Origin: Mesotaenium endlicherianum
Lineage: Eukaryota; Streptophyta; Zygnematophyceae; Zygnematales; Mesotaeniaceae
DNA length: 64,000 bases
NCBI GenBank assembly: GCA_009602735.1
Contig: WELA01002099.1
Coordinates: 182,134-246,133, forward strand
Direction of reading: 5' to 3'
The notes beneath the pieces were generated by a model. The model did not search any database and was not told the DNA's origin. It saw only the letters and a list, made by a program, of their open reading frames with translations. The stretch's first letter is position 1. Every line of letters starts with the position of its first letter. Below are positions 1-11,045 of this stretch, piece by piece. The position numbers and the translations under genes were made by a program.

Positions 1-509
1 ATTTCACTAAGTACTTCATCTATCTTTTTCACTACACTCTACTTCTTTGTGCTTCCCATTTATGATTTAACTCTAAGTGTCCTCTCTAGCAAAGTACCTC
101 CAGAATCTTCTACTATGGCTCCTTCCATGTAGTTGACCTTGCCTAGTTGGACAAGCTAGCACACTCACACGCACGCAATCACACTCTAGAATATTCTACT
201 ACACAATCCACTAACTCCGCACGAACTTTCTAGAAATTCCACGATCAGTTTGGCACTCTACGTAGTTATTGGAACCCTCATGTTTCAATGTCCTACTTTC
301 TGGACTCCAACCGAAATTTCCGTCACTGAACCTGTCCTTGTCACTACTTTGAATCTGTGACACTAATAATTCACTAAAAACTCCCAAAATTCATAACTTT
401 CTCAATACTTGTCCAAATGACTTGAACCGAAGGCCAAATTTTTTCTAAAATCACACTTTATGCATATAAAATACTAGAAAGATACAAACTACACTTTCAT
501 AATCTTACA
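1..509 (-). mobile_element. Family L LTR, partial copy at window edge
   Basis: This stretch matches the LTRs at 2308-3038 and 6297-7008 almost base for base, but its far end lies outside the window. It ends in TTACA at 509, which fixes the LTR terminus (TGTAAG on the minus strand). It sits directly against the integrase remnant of element A1, so it inserted into that older element. The 5 bases after it, GTGTA, are the expected right half of a target duplication. It may be a solo LTR or the 5' LTR of a second L element lying to the left. Confidence 0.8.
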
Positions 510-510
510 G

Positions 511-2307
511 TGTAGGTCTAGACATATTTTTTTGACACCGATCACATAGCTTAACATAAATCAAGACCTCTCGAGGCAACCCTTCCCAATAATGATGCGC
601 TGCTAATTTGCCAACAATTTTGGCCTGCAAATGTCCTCCCAGAAAACTGTCTTGTACTTGACTCAGTAAAAGTGACCTTATTTCCAACTTATTAGGAATG
701 ACCAATTTCAACTTGACTGAAGTGGTTTCTATTACCTAGACCCCTCCTTTCAACTTATACCCGAGTGCAATTGCAGGACACACACCATCAGTGGGGCTGG
801 GCTCAAATGTTGGGTTAGAAAGGTATGCTTTTCTAATTTGTTCAAGGAAGGACTTTTTGACTTTCAATGAAGTGAGTGCACAAAGAACTTTACTTACAGC
901 ATGCTGGTTAAAGTTCCTTTCTTGCAAGTCAAGTCTTCTAGATAGTGCATCAGCAGGATTCAACTTCCCTGGTTTGTAGTCAATCTGGACTTGAGACTGC
1001 TCCAACATCTGGCTCCAACGATTCTCCCTCCTCGACAGCTTGGACTTTTTCCAAAAGTGAGTCAAAGCTAGATGATATGTAATCACCTTAAAAGCTTTGC
1101 CATGTAAGTAAGCTCTCCACTGTTTAAGCAAATGAATGATAGTCAGCAGCTCTTTATCATGCACAGAACAATTGATCTTAGCTAGATTGAATTTCATACA
1201 CTCGTATAGCACAGGTGCCACTCCTGCTTCACCTTACCATCCTTTGTGGTTTCATCAGCAGGCTGCAACAAAATAGCACCTATGGCAAAGTCAGAAGCAC
1301 CAGTAACCACCTACACAGCTTTGTTGAGGTCATACATAGCTAAGATTGGGGCAGAACAGAGAGCATTTTTAAGGGTCTGGAAGGCAGCTTGCTGCTCTTC
1401 ACCCCCCACATACTCTATATCCTTCTTAGTAAAGTCAGACACCTTACTAGCCTTTGTAGAAATATTTTCAAAAAAAATCTCCTATAATAGTTAGCCCATC
1501 CGAGGAAGGATTCAACTTCCGAGACTGACTGTGGTATTGGCCAGTCCCCCATGGTCTACACTTTCGTAGAATCACATTGATGCCTTCCTTATTGACAACG
1601 TGCCCTTTGAATCAATGCTCTCCTCAAACAATTCACACTTGCTCATTTTTACATATGAATGATTCTCTCTTAAAGTGTCCATTAACCACTTTTAAGATCT
1701 ATCTTACTGAACACTTTAGCACCAGACATGGTATCAAGCAAGTCCTTGATTTTGGATAAAGCTTACTTGTTCTTTACTGTAATTCTTCTAAGAGCTTTGT
1801 AATCCACGCACATTCGCATCTGCCATCCTTTGTCTTGACAAATAAGATGGGTGCGCCATAAGGTGATTTATTGGGAGAAATATAATCATTTTCCTCCAAC
1901 TCTGCAATCTATGTTTTTAACTTCTCACTCTCCACATAAGACAAGCCATATGTGCGTTGCTAAGGTGGCTGACTCCCGGGTAATAAATCAATCTTATGTT
2001 TTACTTCTCTCTCAGGGGACAATCTTGGAGGCCCGTTAAAAACATCAGTATACTGACCAACAATTTTTGCAGCAGTAGGGTGCTCCGGAGGACTCACCTT
2101 TTCCTCAATCACGTCTTCCAATTGAAAAGATACCTCTTTCAGCAGCAGACAGAACGTTATGTCTTCCTTCCGGTTCCAGCTTTCAATGAACTCCATTGCA
2201 TTCAACAATTTGCATCCTCCTGGAAGCCTCTTCTTTTCCTTTCGTTGCCATCCATACAAGACAAGAGGAAGAGCACTGATGGGTGCCAAGTTAGTCTGCC
2301 CATCAAT
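511..2307 (-). pseudogene. A1 pol remnant: PR-RT linker, RT, RNase H, integrase start
   Basis: Read on the minus strand this is the 3' half of a Ty3/gypsy pol of family A, in broken frames. From high to low coordinates it shows the PR-RT linker (2346-1960, including [14 protein letters not shown]), scattered RT pieces (about 1990-1500), the RT-RNase H connection (1500-1246), RNase H (1221-736, with VHDKELLTIIHLLKQW) and the integrase H2C2 region (711-511, with CDRCQKN). Several stops and frameshifts interrupt it; intact reference versions are seen in A3 and A4. It is cut at 510 by the family L LTR and at 2308 by the complete L element, so the rest of its integrase would lie beyond the left edge. 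It is an old, non-functional copy. Confidence 0.85.
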
Positions 2308-3038
2308 TGAAAGGGGGAAGGGTGCGGGGAGTGCGCCCACACACACTCACGCACCCTCACCCGCGAGTGGAAGCGTGCACAAGGACCTTTCCTAGTTGCA
2401 TACACAAGGTGGAGTGGCCTGGTGGTGTGCCACCCTTGCAAGGGTTAGAGGGCTACATGATAGAGGCGTGCAAAAGAACTCACTTTATTAAGAAAAGTCG
2501 TGTACAAGATACGAAGGTTAGACTAGAATAAGCCCCCTCTACTTCCTTGTGCTTCCCATTTATCCTTTAACTCTAAGTGTCCTCTCTAGCAAAGTACCTC
2601 CAGAACCTTCTCCTATGGCTCCTTCCATGTAGGTGACCTTGCCTAGTTGGACAAGCTAGCACACTCACACGCACGCAATCACACTCTAGAATATTCTACT
2701 ACACAATCCACTAATTCCTCACGGAGTTTCTAGAAATTCCACAATCACTTTGGCACTCTACGTAATTGTACGTACTTTCTGGAACCCTCATGTTTCAATG
2801 TCCTACTTCCTGGACTCCAACCAAAATTTTCGTCACTGGACCTGTCCTCACTAAATAGAATCTGTGACATTAAAAACTCACTAAAAACTTCCAAAATTCA
2901 TGACTATCTCAATACTTGTCCAAATGACTTGAAATAAAGGCCAAAGTTCTTCTAAAATCACACTCTATGCATATANGAATTACAATCTATGAATATTAAA
3001 TACAAGAAAGAAACAAACTACACTTTCATAACCTTACA
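2308..3038 (-). repeat. Family L 3' LTR
   Basis: This is the direct copy of 6297-7008, with TG...CA ends when read on the minus strand. It is slightly longer because of a short duplication around the single N near 2976, which looks like an assembly scar. The adjoining internal purine tract at 3039-3052 is on the element's 5' side, as expected for a 3' LTR. Confidence 0.85.
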
Positions 3039-3052
3039 TCATCCCCCTCCTC
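3039..3052 (-). other. Polypurine tract of element L
   Basis: On the minus strand this reads GAGGAGGGGGATGA and lies directly before the LTR start TGTAAG. In LTR elements such a tract primes plus-strand DNA synthesis. Confidence 0.75.
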
Positions 3053-6000
3053 AAGATGTGACGTCCTCGGCGCGTACTAAGCATAAGTGACGTCATATGA
3101 GGAATCGAGCTCACATATACGCTAGAAAAATACATATTCATATATATTATACAGGTTGCAGGTCTTGAACAGGCTACAGGATGATACTTAATACTCGAGA
3201 CTTGCTCCACTTAGTAAAAGCTCCATCGCATACATTGGCTCCACACATGGCGTCTCCTACCACAAATGCATCTTCTCTTCAACTCCTTCGTCTTGGAATA
3301 GGCCAATATCTTCATAAGGGCTGTAACATACTCTCTCCATCATCTTCACATACTCCAAAGCTGGATCCAAGGCATAATAGTCCACCAAATTGCCAAAATA
3401 CTCATTCTTCGCCCTCTTGGACAAGTGGCAACTCCTCGTCGCGCCATGTGGTTTACTCGTGATGCTTTTATAAATTTGACCAGATTACATCATGAACCTG
3501 ACTCCACTATGTTCTTGAACCTTCTGGTACACTTAGCTACCTCTAGCTCTAAGCCATACTCCTTGTAGAGGTATTGCATTCTCTCACTCGTGTGCGTGAC
3601 TCGTGGTGACCTCTCAAGACGCCAAGTGGCACCCTCCTGACTTTTTCTCACATTTTTAGCCTGAAAGTTGTGTAATCTACATAACATCCCCCCTCTAAAC
3701 TCACTGGTATGCTTTGTTTCTTGTGATTCCAAGCCTAAGACCATGATACCAGATTGCGCCTTGCCTCACACATGTGGCTCCCACGGCAGTCCAGCAGACC
3801 GCCATGTGGCACTGTCAGGACTTAATTTAATATTTCATACCAAAAATTACTTTTTCTGAATCTCAACCCATAGGACTACCTCTCCACAAAATTTCAGAAT
3901 CTGAATCAAAGTCTAACACTCAAACGAGATCGTCACTTTGTGCCTCACGCTCGTAGGACGCACACGCGCGCAACACGTATCAAGCTCCCGCGCCTACAAA
4001 TGGCACATGCTTAAACCCCTAATTCTGAAACTTGACTATGACTCAGGGTAGGACTCATACTAGGCCTCTCACATCATGTAGGACTTCTAGTGAAAATATT
4101 ATCCACTCTCTTCTAAGTAGGCAAAAAGTAGCCAAAATCTGCCAACTTTTACCCTCGCGCTCGCCTACCCGTAAAATCCTCAAACATAGACAGATTTGAG
4201 TATCTTCCAAGTTCTTGCTCTCAAACTTCTTTTTACTTCACATCTCTTAGTTACAACTGAACTCATGGGACTGGTTTGACCTTGCTTACAAGCACTCTAA
4301 ACAACTATAACACTCCTCCCCCTCATCATGAAGGTAAGGCGCTTACCACTCGAGTGTCCAAGTCCAGATTTTACGCCTCTCTCGTGCTTGCTTGTATAGG
4401 CGCTGATTCTCCTAGCTTCATGTCCAGGTCTTTGTCATATAACTCCATCTTAGGCAGGACATATCAGCCCCATAACACTTGGTCTCCTCCTCATAGGTCC
4501 ATATCCATAAAGTCGTAGTCTCCATCAAGCGACGATAGTAATCTTCACAAGGCATGAGCGCGTAGTCTCGCTCGTGGTGCACCAAACTCCATCATAGTCT
4601 TCTTCTTGGCTAGATGCTCACTCCCACATACTCCTGGCTCTTGTCAAAGGTTAGCCTTCACACAAGGCTCTAAGAAACACATCTGGAACGCCTCCATGAG
4701 CTCCATAACTTGGGCAAACGCACATAGTCTTAGTGCTTGCACCTCATCTTGTGCTCGCACACACTTTGCCTTGCAAGCGGGCTTCTCTTGAGCTCACTTT
4801 CTAGGAGCTCCTCCACTTGAGCAGTTGGGGTCTGCTCTATATATGAGCAAGGGGATCATACACCTCTACTTGCTCCACCGGCGATGCGCGCTCGCCAAGG
4901 TTGTTAGGAGGCGCGCTTGCTCCATGCGATGACCGGGCCAAGGTCACCCAAACAAGCGCTTCTCCTTCACCTTCACCTTCCCGCGTCGCTTCCTTGCTAG
5001 CGGGCTGAAGATAGCTACTTGTGGTCTTATCTACCTCCACCTATTTCACTATCTTCACTTGACCGTACTCCTCCTTGGTCTTCACTTGACCCGTGCACTA
5101 AAGCACTAGAGGATAGGCTACTCTCTTTGTGCAACTCCTTCCACATGCTTAGCTTCTTGAGTGCACTCTAGCCTTGNTCCCAATGACACTTCTTACTACT
5201 NTACTACTAAACCCAGCTTGCCTTGGTGCTCTACTTTCACATGAAGAGATTCCATAGATGCACCAAAATTTGCCCCTTAACTATGCCAACACACAACTAT
5301 TGGCACACGCACTTCTAGTGGGAGACATCTCTTGCACTAGCCCTCTTGCACCAACTTCATACCTTGCTTCTTCTTTCACACCATAGGCTTGTCTTCATCA
5401 TAGTTCTCAACTCCATATACTCCGTAGTACTCTCCTCCATAAGAAAAAAGAAATCTGAACTTGAAAGGCTCCATCTCCATCTCTCCTTTTTGAAGAAAAA
5501 TCTGGAATACTTCTTCTTGCTCCAAGCCTTCTCCACAGTGCTTCTCTTCACGTGAGGCTTCTTCAATCTCCATACAAGGTACCAAGCTCCATCATGGCTG
5601 GCCTCAAATAACCAGTGGCTACAAAGGAGTGATGCAAGGCAACCCAGATCTGGCCACATACTTGGCCAACTTGGTGCAACACCCTGGTGCACCCTCTCTT
5701 GAGCTTCTCATGAGCTCCTCTTGAGCTTGTGAGTGCTATGCTCGCCAAAGCTCCTAGACTTGCAAGTACACACGCTTGCTAAGTCCCCGGTTGCCTACCC
5801 TTAAAACCTGCTCCACCTTCATTGAAGATCTGAAATAAAGATGGGCACACACTCCTTTCTAGCCACTATCACCTCTATGCTAAGCCCCCTCATCAAAGAA
5901 AGAGCTTAACACTAAAGAGCTTGCATCTTCAAGGAAAAATCCAGCCGTGTGAACTCCAGATTTTCTTCATGCTCATATGTCTCCATACTCAAGCAAAGGC

Positions 6001-6282
6001 TNGAGCAAAGGCTGCTTTATATTACTTATATCACTACCATGCTTGGGCAACCTTCTTATACTACAAGGAAGATGTACAAAAATCTGGTTGCATCCAAGTT
6101 AACACTTCTTGGAGCACCTCCCTATTCCCATCTCCTCCCTCCTTCAAGAGAGTGAGATGCTAGCTTGCATCAACGTCTTCATGGCTGCCCTTAGCAACTT
6201 TCCTTGCTTCTCCTCTCTACCCTCTTTACACCCCTACAACATCACCAACCAAAGCTGCTCCTCCAAATGAAGCAGCTAGGTA
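3053..6282 (-). other. Internal region of element L, no recognisable coding
   Basis: I find no gag or pol hallmark on either strand. Open frames here are short (under about 110 codons) and look like chance frames. The region includes single N bases at about 5177, 5201 and 6003, each flanked by short duplicated sequence. It may contain decayed gag, but nothing supports a specific call. Confidence 0.6.
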
Positions 6283-6294
6283 GCTCCGATACCA
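6283..6294 (-). other. Primer-binding site of element L (initiator tRNA-Met type)
   Basis: On the minus strand, two bases after the 5' LTR, the sequence is TGGTATCGGAGC. This differs by one base from the TGGTATCAGAGC that plant LTR elements use to pair with the 3' end of initiator methionine tRNA. The same variant is found in families A and B in this window. Confidence 0.8.
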
Positions 6295-6296
6295 TG

Positions 6297-7008
6297 TGAA
6301 AGGGGGGAGGGTGCGGGGAGTGCGCCCACACACACTCACGCACCCTCACCCGCGAGTGGAAGCGTGCACAAGGACCTTTCCTAGTTGCATACACAAGGTG
6401 GAGTGGCCTGGTGGTGTGCCACCCTTGCAAGGGTTAGAGAGCTACATGATAGAGGCGTGGAAAAGAACTCACTTTATTAAGAAAAGTCGTGTACAAGATA
6501 CGAAGGTTAGACTAGAATAAACTCCCTCTACTTCCTTGTGCTTCCCATTTATCCTTTAACTCTAAGTGTCCTCTCTAGCAAAGTACCTCCAGAACCTTCT
6601 CCTATGGCTCTTTCCATGTAGGTGACCTTGCCTAGTTGGACAAGCTAGCACACTCACACGCACGCAATCACACTCTAGAAACTTCTACTACACAGTCCAC
6701 TAACTCCTCACGGAATTTCTAGATATTCCACGATCACTTTGACACTCTACGTAATTGTACGTACTTTCTGGAACCCTCATGTTTCAATGTCCTACTTCCT
6801 GGACTCCAACTGTAATTTTCGTCACTGGACATGTCCTTGTCACTAAATAGAATCTGTGACATTAAAAACTCACTAAAAACTTCCAAAATTCATGACTATC
6901 TCAATACTTGTCCAAATGACTTGAAATAAAGGCCAAAGTTCTTCTAATATTACACTCTATGCATATAAAATACTAGAAAGAAACAAACTACACTTTCATA
7001 ACTTTACA
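6297..7008 (-). repeat. Family L 5' LTR
   Basis: A 712-bp LTR, with the PBS on its internal side. It matches 2308-3038 with few differences and also matches the edge copy at 1-509. Confidence 0.85.
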
Positions 7009-7013
7009 TCAGA

Positions 7014-7380
7014 GGCTCCTCTCACTTCAATTGTATATCTGCTCCAACACACTTCAGCCTGATGTCTATTAAGCCAGGACCTTCCTAGCGCGAGATCATA
7101 GAAGCCAGTGTTGAGTACCTCAAATGTAAGCGTTTCAGTTAGAATTGCAATGCCAGAACCTAACTGGACCTCCATGGGCTTGGTTGTAACTCCTCCCGGG
7201 ATACTTGAGGCATCTCCAAGGAATATTTTTCTATTCCCTTGGGTGACAGTGGGCAGCCATAGCCGCTTAACTAAGTCCTTATGCATGAAAGTATGTGACG
7301 CCCCTCCTTCAACAAATGCCCTCACCTTCCTACCTGTAATCATGCAATGCATTAGGATAGGGGGAACTGTCTTTTCCTTA
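7014..7380 (-). pseudogene. A1 protease fragment
   Basis: The minus-strand frame from 7352 encodes the retropepsin of family A, with FVEGGASHTF at the catalytic position and the downstream FYDLALGRSWLN motif. Family A normally has DGGA here (seen in A4), so the catalytic aspartate is changed to glutamate. The fragment is cut by the L element at 7008 and by a solo LTR-B at 7381. It continues into the gag remnant beyond 7884. Confidence 0.85.
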
Positions 7381-7883
7381 TGTAGTGAAACAGATAGATA
7401 AAGTACTTAGTAAAACAGAATACTTTATCTATTCAAGACAAGGATCTTTGAACACAAGTGGTAGCTTCTTGAAAGAGAGATGGCTTCTTGAAAGTTAATA
7501 TATTTCTGGATTTTGGCAAGTACAAGAGTGATTCTGGAATGTTTTTCTATGTTCTAGCTCTTGTTTATATACTTGCTACATAAGTAATTTCTAGGAAGGT
7601 GTATGTTGATGTGTTGGCACCCAACACATCCCAAAACTTGCCACCTCTTTCTAGAATAATGTACACATGTCCTTTTGACCTAAAAATGGCACATCTGACT
7701 TTTGCCACATGGAGTTCTTCTAGGTCTTTCCTCTAACTTCGAAAATGCCTTGGAAGGTTCAAAGGACATGAACCAAGTTACTAGAGTACCTATTCACACT
7801 TGACTCCACACCATACTACTTCAAATATATTTGAAAACATTAAAATATATGCAAACTAATGTATAATAACTCAAATCACTACA
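7381..7883 (-). mobile_element. Solo LTR of family B
   Basis: A 503-bp LTR matching those at 34155-34657, 40361-40863 and (inverted) 21196-21699. It has TG...CA ends and a perfect 5-bp target duplication CCTTA at 7376-7380 and 7884-7888. No internal sequence remains, so it arose by LTR-LTR recombination after insertion into A1 between gag and protease. Confidence 0.93.
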
Positions 7884-8980
7884 CCTTACTTTCGCATTGT
7901 TCTCCTGACTTAGCAAAGAAATGTTGGACATCAGGTGGAACAAGACCATCTAAAGTGTGCATTCTCTGGAGATCTATATTGCTGATGGTCTCCTTTTCTT
8001 GTTTGTCAGGCATGCATAGTGAATGCAGCTCAACAAGACCCATAATACCAGCTACAAGGGCAACTAGCGACGACTCATTATCTCTAGCATCCTCACTGTC
8101 AGTAGACTGGATTTTTGACTGATGCTGTCTTTTATAGGCTGATCCTTTCTCTCAACCTTTTGAAGGTGCTTTCTAGGACACTGCTCTCTGTAGTGGCCCA
8201 AGTCCTAGCAATGGTAGCAAATAAATTATGCTGAGGCTGGTCTCGGCTTAGTCCTACCACCACCTCTTCCATAGCCACCTTGAGAGTATCCACTTTTCCC
8301 CGTAGACTGCATAGCATTATACACATACTCCTACTCATCACTTTGATCGTCCCTAGCCTGGTCTCCTTCAATTGCATTGTAGGAACCATGTGGCTTATTG
8401 ACAATCTTAGACACCAAAGCATTACTTTGGCGATTGTGATTGAACTCCTACTGATCCCAGGCATCAGCATTTTGGATCAAGTCATCCAATTTCTCATACT
8501 TCTTTTTAGCAAAATGACCTGAGACCTCGCGCTTCAAGCCATACTTGAAGCATGCTAACTTATAATAACGCTTCGGCAGTTCCGGCTGCTTCATCATGTT
8601 CTCGTGGAACTTCTGAGCAAATTCAGCAACTGAAGTGGTCTGCTTCAGTGTCAAGGAGATCATTGCATAGATAACTTTCTCCTGTTGATTGACAACATCA
8701 AACTTATCCTGCAGTTTCTCGACAAATTCTACCCAAGTAGGGTCACCGAGTTGTTGAGCCTTACGCTCTCCTTCCCAATATACCCACAAGTCTGCTGCGC
8801 TGTCTTTCACTAGAGCACCGGTGTGCCTGACTTTCTTGTAGTCTTGCAGTTTTGGGTAATTCTCCAGCCACTGCTCAACATCAGCGAGAAACTTGATCAG
8901 GTAGTACTCTTTGTTTCCTTCAGGGTCATAGTTTTGAGGAGGTTTTGACTTAGGCTTACTCGGCCCTCTGTCACCACCAT
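7884..8980 (-). pseudogene. A1 gag remnant
   Basis: The minus strand encodes the middle and C-terminal part of family A Gag. It includes the retrotransposon-gag domain (8810-8448, with the LTLKQTTSVAEFAQKF stretch) and a broken zinc-knuckle/RG-rich tail (8470-8132). Frameshifts separate the parts. Similarity to A5 gag stops near 8980, so the Gag N-terminus and 5' LTR are missing; the neighbour is then the presumed 5' region of element D. Confidence 0.85.
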
Positions 8981-9636
8981 GGCAAGCCCAAACCTGTCGT
9001 CTTAGTTTCTAGTCGTACCCTGTTGTGGCACTCTGTTGATGCTAAGGGTGGGAATGGGTGGGATGGTAGGTGAGGGTCAGACTGTTAGGTGCTGCGGGAA
9101 GTGAGTTAGCTGGATCTCTTCTTCCGATCATGAGGTCGCTTTTGAGCTGCCATGGGACGCTCTCGAACTAACACGTGCCCAACGACCATTCCCATGTGCG
9201 CCTCGCCACCGCCGGTCGTGGGACACGTGCAGACCAGTTGACTTACCATAGCAACTACCGACCAGTACCGACCGCTAGTTAGGGGAGGGGGTGAGATGAT
9301 AAGGCCGCATCACTACGGGCCAGCCCATATGTTAGGAAGTGTAGGTGAGTGCTATCCACACACTAGTATCATCTACTGCTCAATTCCTGTACTCTGATAT
9401 CTAGAAAAGACGCGTTAATTCTCACGCGTCTTTTACGCTGTGCATGTTAGATTTGGCTCAAGCTAGGGCAAGATAGAGAGCAAGTTAGGTAGGAATCTGG
9501 TCATTTTTTGTCAAATTAACCCTGTTGTTAAGAGCCAAGCGGACGGTGACCGACACCTAGACGCTGATTCAAACGCAGATAAGGGTCTATTAGAAGTTGA
9601 ACCCCGCAATACCCAGCGGTTAGAAGAGGTGAGGAC
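8981..9636 (+). other. Presumed 5' untranslated/LTR region of element D
   Basis: No gene is visible. This stretch lies between the broken A1 gag and the first D reading frames. It probably holds the D 5' LTR or leader, but no second copy exists in the window for defining LTR ends. It contains the perfect hairpin at 9405-9434. Confidence 0.4.
9405..9434. repeat. Perfect inverted repeat, 11-bp arms
   Basis: The arms AAAAGACGCGT and ACGCGTCTTTT flank an 8-base loop. It could be a structured R/U5 element of the D retroelement RNA or a protein-binding palindrome; nothing here decides between them. Confidence 0.7.
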
Positions 9637-10240
9637 TTGGCTGGTAATAGACGAGATGACGTCAGAGATAGGAGGGGGTACACACCAGCTAATTTTTGGA
9701 AAACCAACAGGGATGACCTTGCATACCTTAAGATCACGACTGATGCTTCTTTTGCGGTGCTGCGTGCTCGCAGCAATCGGGTAACTCGAGACGATTTCTT
9801 CCTCATGTTGCCAAACTACCTCAGCGATGACGCTTTGACTCTCTGTGAGGACAACAAACCATTTTTATCCCAGTATCCCACCTGTTGGAGGTATCCCAAT
9901 TCCCTCGGCAGTGCCAGCGGCAGGAGCAGTAGCTGCTGAGGGACAAGAGGAAGCCTTAGAAGGGGACGACAACAATGTAGCGGGAGGAGGTGGATTTTTT
10001 GTTACAGGAATTGGGGGAATAGGTGCTTTGGGCCCAGGAGCAGGTCATGGAGGAGATGATGCCAATGTAGGACCTGGTCCAGAGGAGCGCAGTCTACCGG
10101 CTTACGCTACGCCCGTCCAGATTGCCGCCGCTTGCGCCCTGGACATTCAGCAGCTGGATGCTCAACGCTGTCAGCGTCAAGCACTCATTGGAGTTCACGT
10201 TCCTCCATACCCACTCATGCCTGATGTTCCAGTTGATTGA
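9637..10240 (+). pseudogene. Element D gag, N-terminal part
   Basis: Two overlapping plus-strand frames (9637-9939 and 9845-10240) encode a hydrophilic segment and then a glycine/alanine-rich segment ending in PPYPLMPDVPVD. I recognise no conserved domain, and the gag call rests on position and composition only. The reading is interrupted at 10240 by element A2, whose target duplication ATTGA is the last five bases of this frame. D sequence resumes at 14287. A frameshift between the two frames suggests decay. Confidence 0.5.
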
Positions 10241-10960
10241 TGAAATAAATCGACTTACCAAATAGGCGATTAACAATTAATAAAGATCTTTATATCAGCA
10301 ATTAATCTTTATGGATTTTCCGTTAATTGATTAAACGGCAAGAGGACAACACACTAGCAGTGAACAACAATTGTAAATCAAATGCAAGTAAACTAGCATC
10401 AACAATGCAATCAGTAAACTCATGCATAAGCAAGGTTAGAAGACAGTGCGTATCAATGGCTTCTCGCCTTGGATTCAGATCTCTCTCAGTAAGCTGTACA
10501 AGAGAGTTGGCGTCGTTTCCGAATGCCGAACTCGAGAGCAATCCTTAGCATATGTACATGGAATGAGTTTACTGTTCAACGGTCAGTGCGATGGCACCGC
10601 CTACCCGGGAGTTAACCACATTGGTAGGACCTCGGTTAACCAAATCCACCGCCATCTCCCATCATCCCGAATCGCCATCCATCATAGGGATGTCATCTGG
10701 CCATTCATCTAGCATACCACACTTAGATGCATATCGAGGCAGTTCGCTGCTACCGAGTACGGAAGTCAGCTGGCTCTCAAAGAATGTGTCAGCAAGCTGA
10801 CTTAAGTTGACTTCAGCCTGCTACTTCCGGCCGAGTCATTAAACTGATATTAAATATGAAGTCCAGCAGACTGATTATTAACTAGAGTTCAGCAGGCTGA
10901 ACTTAATTAACTATTATATTTAAATGAATATTATATCAACTAATATACTGATTCATTACA
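10241..10960 (-). repeat. A2 3' LTR
   Basis: A 720-bp LTR-A with ends TGTAATG...TTTCA on the minus strand. It lies next to the target duplication ATTGA. Confidence 0.92.
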
Positions 10961-10975
10961 ATCCCTCCAACTTAT
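10961..10975 (-). other. Polypurine tract of A2
   Basis: On the minus strand the bases before the LTR read AAGTTGGAGGGAT, a short purine-rich primer tract directly abutting TGTAATG. Confidence 0.6.
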
Positions 10976-11045
10976 CATGTTGTCGCCTCGACAACACTAT
11001 CACTAATAACAGCGTGCTGTCCCTTTTGTCCCCATCCTACTGCCA

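Larger units (their letters stand above)
2308..7008 (-). mobile_element. Complete family L element, LARD-like, nested in A1
   Basis: Two direct copies of one LTR (2308-3038 and 6297-7008) bound an internal region of about 3.26 kb. On the minus strand the 5' LTR is at 6297-7008, followed by a primer-binding site; a purine-rich tract precedes the 3' LTR. No protease, reverse transcriptase, RNase H or integrase motif is visible inside, so I call it a large retrotransposon derivative needing a helper. The flanks TCAAT (2303-2307) and TCAGA (7009-7013) fit a decayed 5-bp target duplication: other family A copies read TCACT at this exact place, so the host sequence is restored without gain or loss. 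It interrupts A1 between its PR-RT linker and its protease. Confidence 0.8.

Noticed and set aside
9405-9434. Rho-independent terminator
   Set aside because: The hairpin has a short T-run, but the sequence is eukaryotic and sits in a retroelement leader.
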